Source: Cymbidium sinense (lineage: Eukaryota > Streptophyta > Magnoliopsida > Asparagales > Orchidaceae). From it: a stretch of 64,000 bases of DNA. Below are positions 23,309-35,692 of this stretch, in pieces. Made by a program: the position numbers and the translations under genes. Numbering within the stretch: position 1 is the first letter of the stretch; every line of letters begins with the position of its first letter. The stretch lies in contig CM038225.1 of assembly GCA_021442155.1 (NCBI GenBank), forward strand, positions 85,758,925 through 85,822,924. Reading direction: 5' to 3'. The notes beneath the pieces were generated by a model, which saw only the letters and a program-made list of their open reading frames with translations, searched no databases and was not told the origin of the DNA.

Positions 23309-24770
23309 TAAGTTAAATATTTTAATTTAAAAAGAATTTAATAATGACATTTATGTTCTTTTAATATATTAAAAAACAAATAATATTATCATATAAATAT
23401 CCATCTCCACTTTTTTAAATTCTCCCTCCCTTACCCATGAATGCTAGAGCAAGGTTGAGAAAAAGAGAGTGAGAGGAGGGAGAGAGTGGAATTTGAAAGT
23501 CTTCAAGTAAATTTTATTTGTCTTACCAATTAAAAAAATTGATCATCTCAAAGTAGACTATCATTATCCTATTTAAAATTTTAAAAAGTTTACATTTTTT
23601 TTGTAAAATTTTTCGTATTTCTTAAAAATTTTTATAAACATCAATATATCTCGATATTTAGAAATTTTACAATATGTAACTTTTAATATGTTATTATTCT
23701 AATCATTTTGCACATAATTGATATAATTATATTGGGTTTTCACCAGGTATTTTAGATTTTATGATTTTTAAATGTTTTATCAAATTTCTAAAAATTTATA
23801 ATATTTGATTTAATTCATTAAGATTATCCTTCTACTCTTATAAAGATTATTTGTAGTCATGTTTTGTAATATATGAATGTTGAATTTAACATACTATTAG
23901 ATCTTGGAATTTTTATTGTTATATCATACTTCCAAATTCTTATATGCTACAACAAATTAGTCCTACTTATCAAAAATACTTATTCATATGTATCGATGTA
24001 TCATAGATATCTATGAATGTATTTGTGGCTTCATTGACAAATTAATTGTAAATTTTATGCATAAAAAATATGATGGGATATATTAGGGCCTTAGTAATAT
24101 GTGTAATTAGAAAGAGGTATAAGAAGCATAAATAAATAAACTATGCTATATATAGGGAGATATAAGGGCCTTAATGCATATTTAAATACAAGTGTAAATA
24201 TATTGAGAGATATAAGAGTCTCATGATATATATGTAATGTATTTGAGGGTATTATATATATATAGATATATATTTATATATATTTATATATATATATATA
24301 TATATATATACCTATAAAGGTAGGAGGGTTGATATGATGTGTTTGAAGATGTTATTTATTTGAATATTTTACTATGATTAAAATGTCATATCAAAAGTAA
24401 ATTATATACTATAATTTTTTGATATATGCTTTTAATACTAGATTTATACTAATATGCTGAACTGTATATAAATTATAATAGATTTGTTAATTTATTGTAT
24501 TTAATAACATTACATTATTACAAAATTTCTTTTAATGTGAGAATAATTTACTTAATATGATGAGATAATAGATTGCATGTGCATTGCTTTACAATTATAT
24601 ATTGAAAATTTAAAGTGGATTGATTAGAGAGATAAAGAGTGGGTTGATAAAGAGTGGGTTGATTAGAGTGGGTTGATTAGAGAGATATATTATACATTCC
24701 TATTTATAAGCATGTCTTTTGTTAGATTATAGTTATTCTTTTTATCATCATGGTGTTACTTTTTTGATTG

Positions 24771-24809
<39 letters not shown>

Positions 24810-25280
24810 ATAATTGATGTGTATAAATTTTTGTGATTATATAATTATTTGAATGAACTAAATGAAAGTTAATGCCCTTTATATTATTATATTTTGATAA
24901 TATTAGTTGCTCTATGTATAAAAAAAGAAAAATAAAAATTCTTTCAAATTGCTCTTATATATTATTTGTTGTGCATTTGCAATGATGTGACTTGCCTTAG
25001 TTTAAAGGATATATCATTTTAGATTATAACAGTTTAATTTAGTATTAAAGTAATAAATTTGGGGAAATTAATTTATTATTGAGTTGTAAGATTGATTGAT
25101 AGATTAGTATTATACATGTTTAATATGATGATGCATGGTATATGAATATAGAGATGTGAGTGTTATAACTTGAATGCTGTGAATTCTTAAAATCAAGATA
25201 TGACAAATGGATAGTGTTCCAGTTAGACTTTACTAATATAAAGTATAGTGAGAGCTATGTTTTTGATTTTATCATATAAT
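23309..25280. other. AT-rich DNA with TA and CA microsatellites
   Basis: (TA)n at about 24,247-24,310 and (CA)n at 24,771-24,808. A short direct repeat of GAGTGGGTTGAT units lies at about 24,630-24,685. GAGATATAAGGGCCTTA-like phrases recur at about 24,065-24,215. No gene seen. Confidence 0.7.
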
Positions 25281-25299
25281 TTGCTAGCTTGGTGGCTTA

Positions 25300-26884
25300 G
25301 TTGATGGGTGAGGCTTAGAGAAGGATGTTTATTATTAGGATAGTGGAGAGGAACACTCAATTATATTCTTTTGATGTTGAAGCAGTCTCGCACCAAAAGC
25401 CTAGTTGAATTTCAAGTAGTAGAGGACTAGTTGTTGAGTTAGCAAAGACATGTAATGGTATGTAGTGTCTAGAGAATCTCTTGGTAACCTTAACAATATT
25501 TTTTATTAGATGGAGAGGCTAAGTAGTGGTGGTTAGGGTTTAAATATTTTAATTACTTGGATGGATTTTATTAATACTTCTTAAAAGTAGTTTGTACCTC
25601 TTTCAGCTAGATAGCATATGCAAGACTCTTTTATGAGCACATGGAAGCATGATAGTGAAGTAGTAAGAAGCTAACAAGATGTGTCATATACTCTTGTAGT
25701 ACTTTAGAGGAGAATTATCCTAAATTTTTAAGAGGACTTAAGGATAGTCTAAGACACTCACTAGTTCCCATTAGGATTAGAGATTTTGTTGAGCTAGTGA
25801 AGAGGCCAAAATTGGTGGAGAATGATCTGACACTAATTCAATAGCATTAGGATACACACAAAAATTGTTATGGAGAGACATCTAAGAGTGGTATTATTGA
25901 AAAATAAGTCTATTTGGGCTAGGGGACTTCAAAAAAGAGCTCATTTGTACCAATATGTACACTTATGGGAGGAGACATTTAGGTAGATGCTATACAATTA
26001 TAGTGCACTATTTTTGATGCAGTCAGACTGTGCGTAAAGTAATAGATTTTCTATAGAAAGGATTTGAAGAGAGATCAAATGTTCGAGCTAAGGATGTTAG
26101 ATAGATAAGGAAATAAAAGATGGTACCACATAAAGATTTTAGTAGGGGGTCTTCGAGTAGAGGTGGAAGAAAATTTACTAGAAGGAAGTAGGAAGAAGTC
26201 AGATGGATGCCATCACTCTAATTTCTCTAGCTTTAATGCAAGCTAGAGTGTATGTTTGACTCAACAAAAAGTCAAGGATGCATCTGATGTTGTGAGAGGC
26301 ACAACTTTTACTTGTACACACCTATGCAAAGTTTAATTTTATTCTAAAGACAATAATTTCTTCATTACTAAGAGATATTTTATATTATTGAATTTAACTC
26401 TCATTGTATTATAATCAAGTTTATCTATTATTTTACCTACTAAGATTGTATGATAACCAGTTGTGCATGTGTTGAGATTGAGATTTCTGATAGGAGATTG
26501 GAGTTTGAGTTAATAGTGTTATCATTGGTTGAGTTTGATTTTATTTTGGGATAGAGTTAGTTGAGTATATATGATGTTCATATTGATTGCATGAAGAAGA
26601 GAGAAACATTATTAGTGGGTGATGAAAATAATTATTTTCAGAGAGTCAAATGAGTACTATTATCACTTATTTCAACTTTTCAGAATGACAAAATATGGAA
26701 GAAGGGAAGTGTAGTGTATCTTTCTCTAGTAAGGGATAAGAGTAAAACTTTAATGATGATTGAAGAAATTTTTATGTCAAGATAATTTTCTAATATTTTT
26801 TTTCTAAGGAATGGTTAATTTACCTTTTGATAGAGAAATAAAGTTTTATATTGAAATGTTGCCTAATAGATCTCCTATTAATCC
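25300..26884 (+). pseudogene. Ty3/gypsy gag-protease-early RT remnant
   Basis: Plus-strand pieces in changing frames are recognisable. WMDFINTS and FVPLSAR (about 25,558-25,615) and FLRGLKDSLRHSLVPIRIRD, then ELVKRPKLVENDL (about 25,730-25,845) match the gag of Del/Tekay-like chromoviruses. LEFELIVLSLVEFDFILG, then YDVHIDCMKKRETLL (about 26,500-26,618) matches the retropepsin C-terminal half. LPFDREIKFYIEMLPNRSPINP, split at about 26,820-26,886, matches the linker into reverse transcriptase. Stops are frequent. It ends abruptly at the plastid insertion junction near 26,885. No LTR was identified. Confidence 0.7.
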
Positions 26885-27190
26885 TTTCTTCTTCTAATTT
26901 TTTCATCTTCCCATTCATTTTCTGTGGACACTTAGTCTCCTAATTCCTTCCATTTTACCAAATAATTCTCTGTAATAATTTGCAGATCTGAATCGGCTAA
27001 TTGTTCTCTGATAGCACTTGCTCCTGTAGATATTTCTTTGTTTTAAAATGTCTCAAAACCTTGAGTAGTAAAAAAAGAGTGGGATGTTGTATTTCAAAGA
27101 TTTGATTTCATATTTGAATGAACCTCATAATCATAAGAAAGTATGCTTTTTAGCTATAGGCCTAGCAAAAGAAAATTCAAAATGTGTTCT
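26885..27190 (-). pseudogene. rpoC1: Plastid rpoC1 fragment in nuclear DNA
   Basis: Minus-strand translation gives FSFARPIAKKHTFL (about 27,170-27,130), then KYEIKSLKYNIPLFF, and then [15 protein letters not shown] (about 27,035-26,990), [11 protein letters not shown] and TENEWEDEK (about 26,905). This matches an internal part of the plastid RNA polymerase beta' subunit (native style: [26 protein letters not shown]). Stops and frameshifts show decay. The 75-codon plus-strand ORF at 27,084-27,311 is antisense to it in part. The rpoC1 segment lies next to accD DNA, which is not the normal plastome order. Confidence 0.85.
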
Positions 27191-27470
27191 TATAGTATTG
27201 GATTGGATGGAAAGAATGATTTCTATTTCTTGGATTTCTCAGAAGGAGAAAGAAACTATTCTTTATCTTATCGATAAAGGAATGCTTATTCCGAATCAAC
27301 AAGAGAGGTAGAATAAAAAAAAAAGAATATGGGGCAAAAAGTTATTATCCAAAACTTTTGATTCTTAGTTTTATTTTATTTTTTATTATAATGAACTAAA
27401 TGCATATTTGCTACAAATAAAAAAAACTAAAGCTAGTGCTATACTTCCATTTGACAATGAAGAATTGGTA
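27191..27470 (-). other. Possible plastid intergenic DNA between rpoC1 and accD fragments
   Basis: This A/T-rich segment joins the two plastid fragments and contains homopolymer runs typical of plastid spacers. From about 27,315 it plausibly represents the DNA downstream of accD. The part at 27,191-27,310 is not identified. Confidence 0.35.
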
Positions 27471-27668
27471 TTTTTTTAAACTTTAATCTTGATTCAAAGG
27501 AAGGAGATCATGAAGTTAAAATAACTCATTCATAATACCTTTTAGAAGATTATGTGGTATGATTGGGACGAAAAAGCCCTTATGGAATGAATACTCAGCT
27601 GCTTGTGAACTGTAAGGTATTGTCATTTTTAATATTTGTTCAATTACTCTTTTACCCGTAAACTTAAT
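27471..27668 (-). pseudogene. accD: Plastid accD 3' part (nuclear copy, piece 1)
   Basis: Reading the minus strand from 27,668: [13 protein letters not shown], then [14 protein letters not shown] and [13 protein letters not shown], then a premature TAA, then LLPLNQD. This is the C-terminal end of the plastid acetyl-CoA carboxylase beta subunit (native style: GKRVIEQTLNKTV, SQAAEYLFHKGLF, ELFQLHAFFPLNQ). The fragment is cut at the TTAAT site (27,664-27,668) by the giant LTR. It continues at 35,693. Confidence 0.93.
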
Positions 27669-28999
27669 TGCTGTCCTCATTTTTAGAATGAGCTTTCAAT
27701 CCCTCCATCTTAGGAATAGGATTCCTCTTAGACTTTAAGAGTTCCTTAGTCTTAAGACACATCTAGTGATTAGGTGGACACTCAACTTAGCCCTAGAGAC
27801 TTAGAAGAGTTAGCCATAAGAGTAGGTCATGCCTTAGGGGTGTTAGAAAAATTTACCTACCCTTAGCTTGAACCATTCCTCACTTTCCTTCATTCAAGTC
27901 AAATTACAAATCAATTCTATTTGAGTTTCTCCAAACTCAAATCAATTCCATGATTGAAATCCATGATTGAAATCTATGATTGAAACCCATGATCAAAATC
28001 CATCAAAATTCCTAAGTCCAAATTTTCCTAAGTCCTTAATCCTCACTTAAGGACTTAGCCAATATCATGATCAAAAGCAAATCAAATCTTTGATATTTTC
28101 TCATGATCCATTTATATTCTCATTTATATTCACATATATAAATAAAATATAAATTCAAATCAATCAAACTAAACTCAAAATTCCAACTAAATTCATGAAA
28201 TTTCCTAAGTCTTTTAAATATTCCTTTTAATGGACTTAGCCTAAATCATGATCAAATCAATTCAAACTCATGGGATTTTATATTCTCATTTATATTCACA
28301 TATATAAAATAAATATAAATATAAATCAATCAAATCAAATCCTCAAATTAAATTCCCAATTTAAAATCTTTCTTAAGTCATTTATTCTCCACTAATGGAC
28401 TTAGTTTAAATCTTGATCAAACCATCTCAAAGTCATGTGATTTTCTCATAATTCATTTATATCCTCATTTATATTCACATATATAAATGAAATATAAATA
28501 TAAACCAATCAAACCAAATTCAAAAAAATTTAAACTCTAAACTATAAAATTTTCCTAAGTCCTTTAAATCCCTTTTAATGGAGTTAGCATAAATCATGAT
28601 TAAATCACTTCAAATCCTTGAAATTTTCTCATGATCAATTTACAATCTCATTTTTATTCACATATATAAATGAAATATAAATTTAAACAATCAAAACCAA
28701 TTCCAAAAATCAAACTCAAACCCACTCAAAATCCAATCTAAGCCTTTCAAGTCAAAATCTTGAACTTAGCCAAATCTACTTCAAATCAAGCCAAACTCTT
28801 GATTTTCCTACATGATTCCATAAACCCTATAATCATGAATCCATATATAAATACAAACTTCAATCACTCAATCAAAATCCAATTCAAAAATCAAACCCTA
28901 AATCCTTTCATATTCTTCCTTTAAATATGAAATTGTCAAAGGACCAAAATTTATTTGACTTCAAACCACTTGCAAATGGATTTTTATTTCAATCATAAG

Positions 29000-29900
29000 T
29001 CTGTATACAGGTTCAATCAAGCTCAAATTAAGCTTTAACCAAGCCATTTGACCCACTTAGGCTCACTTGACCCAAAGTGACCTAAAGTATCCTTATGAGC
29101 CAAATTCTAATCCTAACCAAATTGGATTGAACCAAACTCATCTATGCCTCTCATCACGATCAACAATCATCATGAGATGTTCAATCAATCAAATTGGATC
29201 AAACCAAGTCAAACCTAAGATTTGACCAAGTCAATTCTTAGCCCAAAATGAAACTTAACATAGCCAAATTCCACCATAAGACAAATTGATTGAAACCATT
29301 GATCTAAGTTCATTCATGACCAATGTTTAAACTTGACTAAGCAAACATTTGAGCCTAACTTAGCTTAATTGGCCACTTGACCCAAGTTGACCCAACTTGA
29401 CCTAAAAAGTCCAAATGTGTCAAAACTTGATCTAAGCCAAATTGATTGAAACTAATGGGACAAGTTTATTCCAAATCACTTGTTGAACTTGACTAAAGCT
29501 TCAATTGGCCAACTAAACCCAACATAGCCCAATTGACCTTAGACCCAACTTGACCTAATGGGGTCATGTTGAGCCAAATTTGAACTTAGCCAAAATTGAT
29601 TGAAAACAAAGATACCAATCCACTCCATATGACTAACCAAACTTAAACCTACCCTTGACCTACCCCAAATAGGTCAAATAGGTCAACTTGACCGATTTGA
29701 CCTAAATTAAGTCATATGAGACAAATTCAAAACTATACCAAATTGAACCAAATCAAAGCCACCAAAATATTTTAAATGGTCATATGAACTTGACCCAACC
29801 CTTGGTTTGACTCAATTTGACCAATTGGTCAACTTGACCTAAGTTGTCCCATTTTTGACCTAAATGGGTCAATATTAGCCAAACCTTATCAAATGAATTC
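29000..29900 (+). repeat. TTGACC half-site field with TTGACCAATTGGTCAA palindrome, LTR copy 1
   Basis: TTGACC/TTGACY and their complements recur throughout. A perfect 16-bp palindrome TTGACCAATTGGTCAA is at 29,817-29,832. TTGAC(C/T) is the W-box core bound by WRKY factors, so this could be a U3 enhancer; that is inference. Equivalent fields are in copies 2-4. Confidence 0.75.
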
Positions 29901-30329
29901 CAAATCTCATGAAACTTGGCCAAACCTAGTTTCTCCACATACCCAACATATCCAGATTTAAATATCAGCACATTGATCATTCTACCCTTAGGCCATAGGA
30001 CAAATTTTGACTTTATCTATGGGTAATTTGGTCATACCCTCTTCATATCCACTTGATGCTTTCTTAATAGCTCAAGGGGACCTAATGAAGAGTGGAGCAT
30101 CCAACCTAATGGGTTTGGGTCAGCCCAATTGGCCCTGAGGCCAAGCCCGACCCCAGGGTCAAAATGGCAAATTCAAACTCCCTCTTCCATTCAATTTCAA
30201 GCACATGGGAGGTTGACAATCCACTCCTTGGCTCAAACCAAATATGTGCACACTCCTAACAGCTCAAACAGCCTTCCCATTAGGATCAATTGGATCAAAA
30301 TGGCATAATGGCTTGCGATCATTCGATCC

Positions 30330-31150
30330 TTCAAGGGGGAGATATACTCCCCCTAATTCAATCTGAATTAGAGAATTCCACATTTGATTGAGTACTAGAG
30401 AGAGTAAGGAGCCATCAGAGAGTAATCCCTAGCTTCTTAGAGCTCTAACAATTTTCCTATCCTCAGTTTTTGAATAGTGAAAATATGGGAGGAAAATCAA
30501 AGTGCTAACTTTCTCCATACTCAATTTCCACCAAATTCTCTTTGCACACTCCATCAGAGAGGCAAGTCGAGTACACCCAAGCTCTTTTTCAAGTTCCCAA
30601 GACAAGAGGAAGGCTAACTCGATCAAGGCCGCAAGCAAGCTGAGGAGGAGTTGGTCCATAGAGCTCTACACTCAACTTCAAGAGCTCAAACTCTCAACAG
30701 AGCTTCGCCTCAACCAGACGAAGCTTCTCCAAGGGAATCGAGCGTTGATGATCACCTCTGGTGAGGTATGCCATTTTTCGACCATTAAACTCAATGTAGT
30801 ATGGAGCTTTGTGAAAGAAATTTTAATTCCATGGAGTTTTGACCATTATATGTGTTTGTACTCATGCTTAGATGGTGTGGGTTGATTTCCAATTCAATCC
30901 AAGCTCAATCGAGCTTGGATCATGGCTACCAAGGTGGACGGTCTCCATTTTTTGCAGGGATTGGTAGGGATAGATCTCTGGCCGTCCATTTATGCATTTT
31001 TGATGGACGACAGAGATTAAACGCACATTTAGAAAATCCTTTATTCATTTTAAAACTGTGGAGGTCATCCATCTTTGATCGATGAGAGATCAAAGCGCCG
31101 CCACCACCTTTTGGATTTGACATTTAAGTGGCGGGTTCACTGCGCGATGC
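30330..31150 (+). promoter_or_regulatory. GC-richer island of LTR copy 1, possible core promoter/leader
   Basis: A GATATACTCCCCC motif at about 30,339 is conserved in the other long copies (GTATACTCCC near 45,640 and GATATACCCCC near 51,910 on the minus strand). It precedes a more GC-rich segment (CTCAACCAGACGAAGCTTC) that is conserved as DNA. The 127-codon ORF 30,502-30,885 is not preserved in frame in the other copies. The position suggests a transcription start and leader, with a GAG|GTATGC splice-donor-like site at about 30,767. This is speculative. Confidence 0.35.
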
Positions 31151-34100
31151 GTGTAAAGCGTGCTGACCACCGCCACCACGCGTCACACCATGAGCTAAAG
31201 GATTAGTTAGGGATTTAATTAAGTGCTAATTAATCTCTTGATATTCCAAAATTCATATCTCCTTCAATAAAATTTATAAAACTATGAAATAAAATCCTAT
31301 GGAAAGATAATTCAACCTAGAATATTTTAAAATTAATTTCAATGGATTTTGATTATGTTTTTCTCTGATTTTGGGTTTAATTAGAAACTTTATTTTATTA
31401 ATTACCTTTTAATTAAGCTTCTGATTAATCCTAAACTTCTTGGATGTATTTTAGGGGATGACTTCTGCCTCCCTTAATTTTCTTGGGATTTATAGGGCTT
31501 AATTAGGAGAATTGCATATGGGTTTCCTAATTACTCTTTTAACCTAATTAAGCATAATTAAGGTGTGATTAGTGGTTTTAATTCATGATTAGAATTTATT
31601 AAGGTCAGTTCTAGTAGATAGGAGGTTTAGGGAATAATTTTGGGGCATTTCCCTTAAGCTATTCCCTAAACCCCCTTTTCTCTCCATAATCTTCTCTTAA
31701 TTAAGGGTTAATTCACTAATTATCCCCTTAATTAATTTTATAAAAATTCTAAAAACTTCAAGAACTACTTTGGGTAGATGCTTAGGTGTTTAATAACCTA
31801 AGTTCAATTAAGGAAATCAAAACCCAATTCATATGTATGAAAGGGTGTTTTGAAATTACTTAAGCTAAAACTCCTTAGCTTAATTAACCATTAATCATGA
31901 GCCAAATTACATTAGGCCTTTTTCTTCCTAGTTGAATTGCAAATTTAAATTCCTTGTGAGTTTTTATGTCATCTCATTGGCTCATAATTATTTGGTTAAC
32001 TATCCTAAGGTGGTATAGGTAAGGGTTAATTAAATTATTTTATTCATAACATAACCTAATTAATACATAAAAATGAGTCTAATCATCTAAAAATTAAACC
32101 AAAATATCAAACACATGTGGGAATGGGTTAAGAACATCAAACTCAACTCCCCTTTTCAAAATTAAATCAAACTCAAAACTAAACAAAAGTTATCTTAAAT
32201 GAACTTTGATTTTCCTTAATCTTTCTTATTTCATAAGAATGTCTTTAGGATTTAATTAAAGTGAATTTGTTTACATGCTTTCATTTCTTTGAGTCTTTCC
32301 CCAACATGTTAAATTTGTATGTCATGTGGTTTCATGCATTCATATTTTTCAAATTCAAAGTTTAAACATGAGATTGTTTACTTTATGTCAAATTTGCATG
32401 TGTTGGCTAAAGTAGAAATATGAGTGGCTATTATCACTACTAAATTCAAATTATTTTCAGAACATATAAATCAATTATCAAATCTGAAGGTATGCTACTT
32501 ATACTTTAATTCTAAGCTTGCATGTGAAAGAATATAAAGATGTGCTTAGCATAAGTTTCTCTTCTCTTTTATTAACGTATAGTTTTGAAGAGGAGTTGGT
32601 AAGTTGTATGGTTCATTTGAGTAGAACCTAACACTTACCTAATTCCACATCTTATTCATTCCTATGCTACCACTTAAGGAGGGTTACCTATGCTTGCACA
32701 CATAAATTGCATAAACAAAAATGAATCAATTAATACAACTTTTGCATTCTCTCTTTCCATTTCATTTCTTTTATACACATGTTTGTATTTAAGGAAAGTG
32801 GTATATTAGTATGAACAACCACGAGGTTTTGAGACTTTAAGTAGCCCTAAGTAGGTCTTGTAACTTACACCTCTAGTTAACAATGGCACTATACTCACTT
32901 ATGCCTTTCTTGCTTTCATGTGTGTATGTGAAAATTGGATAAATAAACCTTTTTCTACTAAATAAAATTATGCATCTTAAACTTCCAAATTTCTTTAAAT
33001 GAATTACTTAGCATGCATCATAAAGTGTGTTAAATATTCTCATTTGTATGTATAGATATGCTTAGGATTCGTTCATATGCATGTTATACATGTTGGAAAA
33101 GAAATGAAGTAATGTGTATTTTTGTGAATTTGGTTCATTTTCTTTAATATTAAAATGCCTTTCTTTTTGAATAGGTTTATTTAGAGTTTATCTAAACTTA
33201 GGATTAATTAAAAAATTTAATCAAAACATTCACTAAATAAAACTAAAATGTGAATCTACATTATAAATTACTTAGGTTAGGAAACGAAAGAGAAGTTCTC
33301 TTCTCTTTCCCTTTCTTTATAATTTAGTAATTAATTGTAAGATTCACTTGAATATAATCAAAACATGAAATAAAATCAACCCAAAATAATTAAACAACTT
33401 AAATGAAACCCGCCTCTAAGTTGAATATGCTTTCACACTTAGAAAACTCTAACTTAAAGCCATAGCTAAGCATACCACACAAACCTTCAAAGCACACACA
33501 TTAGCCTAAGTCACCACTTCTAGCTTTAGGTTAGGGTGGTGTATGGTTTGATGTTTTCTTTTGTTTTGTGATATATATATTTTAGACTTGATGTTAGGGT
33601 GTATGCTATATAATGGATGGTAGCACGCTCTTAGTCTAATTATTCTTTTCTACAGAGGATTGTGCTTAAGGGGCCCTATCATAAATAAAAATATAAATTC
33701 TTTTTCTTGCAGGTGCTTTATACCCCTAAGCATAATCTAATAGGCCAGGTGGACTTAGTCACCCATGTGTAGGGTGATAAGTCTAATATACATGCTTGGA
33801 ATTTGTGTGATTTTTTTAGCTAACTTTTATTTTGCAGGTGTTAGTTAGATTTCCATTCTTTTCCTTTTCATGTAAATTTATGCAATTAAGATTTTGGAAT
33901 GATTGTTATGGGGATTAGGATGAACATTGGTCATAAGATCCTATCTTATGCACCATGTGAAGCCTTGGAGCATCCACCTTCCAACCATCCAAAAGGAGGA
34001 ACCAAAGAAGAAAGAAAGAACCAAAGAAGAAATAAAGAAGAAAAAAAGAAGAAAGAAGAAAATAAGAAAGAATAAATGAAGCTTGAAGAGCCCCATAACA

Positions 34101-35692
34101 ATGAATTCCTTGCTTAATTGTAATTTAATTTATTTGTAATCTGGGTTGTATAAGGGTAGAGCTCAGCTACCCACATTTGTCTTTTTCAGATTTGTGCGGT
34201 GGTGCCTGACCACAACGACTTTTTATTTTTTGCGATTAGCTTTATAAATTGATTGATGATTTATTTATCTTTTGCATTAAGTGACATCTTTTTTTAGTTT
34301 CTTCCTTGCTTTATGTATAGCTTGGATGTGGATTAGGCTCCTAGGAAAAAATAAATCTTTCACCAAACTTAACAACTCAAATTAAAAATGAAGAACTCGT
34401 AACCTCACCTAAAGCTTAGGTTTAAAATCAAGATGAAAGAATTAGCGACCCCTTAGTTGGATGAGTCTTTCTTTTATAATATCATGCATAACAATATCTT
34501 ATTTCACTCTTGATTGGAGGACTTCCACCTTTACCAAAGAAACTTGGCTTGACCTTTGAGAGCCAAGGTGGAAACACACCTCCTCCTTTCTCGTTGATTT
34601 TGGCCAATAACTTGGTTTCTCACACATTAGTCATATGAATCCTATTAGCTTGAGTCAATATGATTATCCAAAAATAAAAAAAGAAAATAAAATTTGAATT
34701 ATATTAGATTTAAGTCATTTGAAGCATGTCCTTACATGATATAGTCTCTTTAGGGAGTGAGTTTAAGGACTTAGTCTCTTTCTAAATAAATAATAGCCTA
34801 ACTATCTTTCATAAGCATAAGACTTGCCTACATGTATTTAAAAGCGTAGAGGAGTTAGGCCACCCCCAGGTGGTTGTAAGTCCAAGTTGTCGGGTGGTTT
34901 GTCCTCTCTTGTGGAGGCAAACTAATTACCCATTTTTCACCTTAGAGTTAGGTTATGCTTTCGACCCTCACAAAAGCTCCCTAGATTTAGGTTCCGAGGT
35001 TGCTTCTCCCCTTTGTGGGCCATAAGCATAATTTCTCACCTCTTAGGCATTTCCTTAATCTTGTGTTCCGAAATTTCAAATGAAAATGTAACTCAAACAA
35101 ACTAAATCAATTTCAAAAATGTAAAACCCAATCATAGGATAGTTTGAGATACTCGTTAGGTTTCCTAGCATCATGGGCATCTTCTACTTATCTTCTTTTG
35201 GCATTGCCAATAACTCCCTCTCTTTGACCAATCCCATTTGATCTTAAAAAATAAACTAATCGATCGATAATCCTTTTCTATTAAAATCTTTGAAGACAAC
35301 GATTATTTACCTTAATCGAGAGTATTCCTAAAGGATCCCGTCCCTTAGGATGTAATTAACTATGGGGGCTTGCCCCTGTAGGGAACTTAACGAACCTGGT
35401 TTAAAATAAACACTGCTCTACTTTTTCATGTAAAGTAGGGGAAGAATCTCTAGTACATATGCAGACCCATCATCCTTAGGAGTCCTTATTGAGGTGATTA
35501 GGTCCATTAAAGAGTAGTGACTTCTATCTTTTGAGATAGTACACTATTCCTTGATGACGTACCAGATCACCTGGATAAGTACATCTGCAGATCTGCATGG
35601 CATCCTAAAAAGATGAATTTTTATAGTGTCTTGTGTTTCTTTTCTCACCGCAGATTTGAAAGGTAACTCTATAATAGAGAATTTTCACCACA

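Larger units (their letters stand above)
27669..35692 (+). mobile_element. Giant LTR repeat, copy 1: 8.0 kb, probable solo LTR
   Basis: TG...CA repeat of 8,024 bp. It begins TGCTGTCCTCATTTTTAG, ends GAATTTTCACCACA, and is flanked by TTAAT (27,664-27,668 and 35,693-35,697), interrupting a plastid accD sequence whose halves join exactly at that site. No ORF with a retroelement domain lies inside. Zones used for the other copies: A (27,669-30,900), a TTGACC-rich field ending in a GC-richer island near 30,500-31,150; B (30,900-33,550), AT-rich; C (33,550-34,200), with a purine tract GAAGAAAGAA; D (34,200-35,692). A copy of the same repeat lies next to gypsy gag-pol at 54,490, so an LTR is the best reading. 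A LARD-like non-autonomous element is less likely, because no internal terminal repeats are seen. Confidence 0.85.

Noticed and set aside
27084..27311. 75-codon plus-strand ORF as a gene
   Set aside because: It is at least partly antisense to the plastid rpoC1 fragment on the minus strand.
30502..30885. 127-codon ORF in LTR copy 1
   Set aside because: The homologous DNA in copies 2 and 4 does not keep the frame, and no domain is recognisable. The DNA is conserved as an island but not as a protein.
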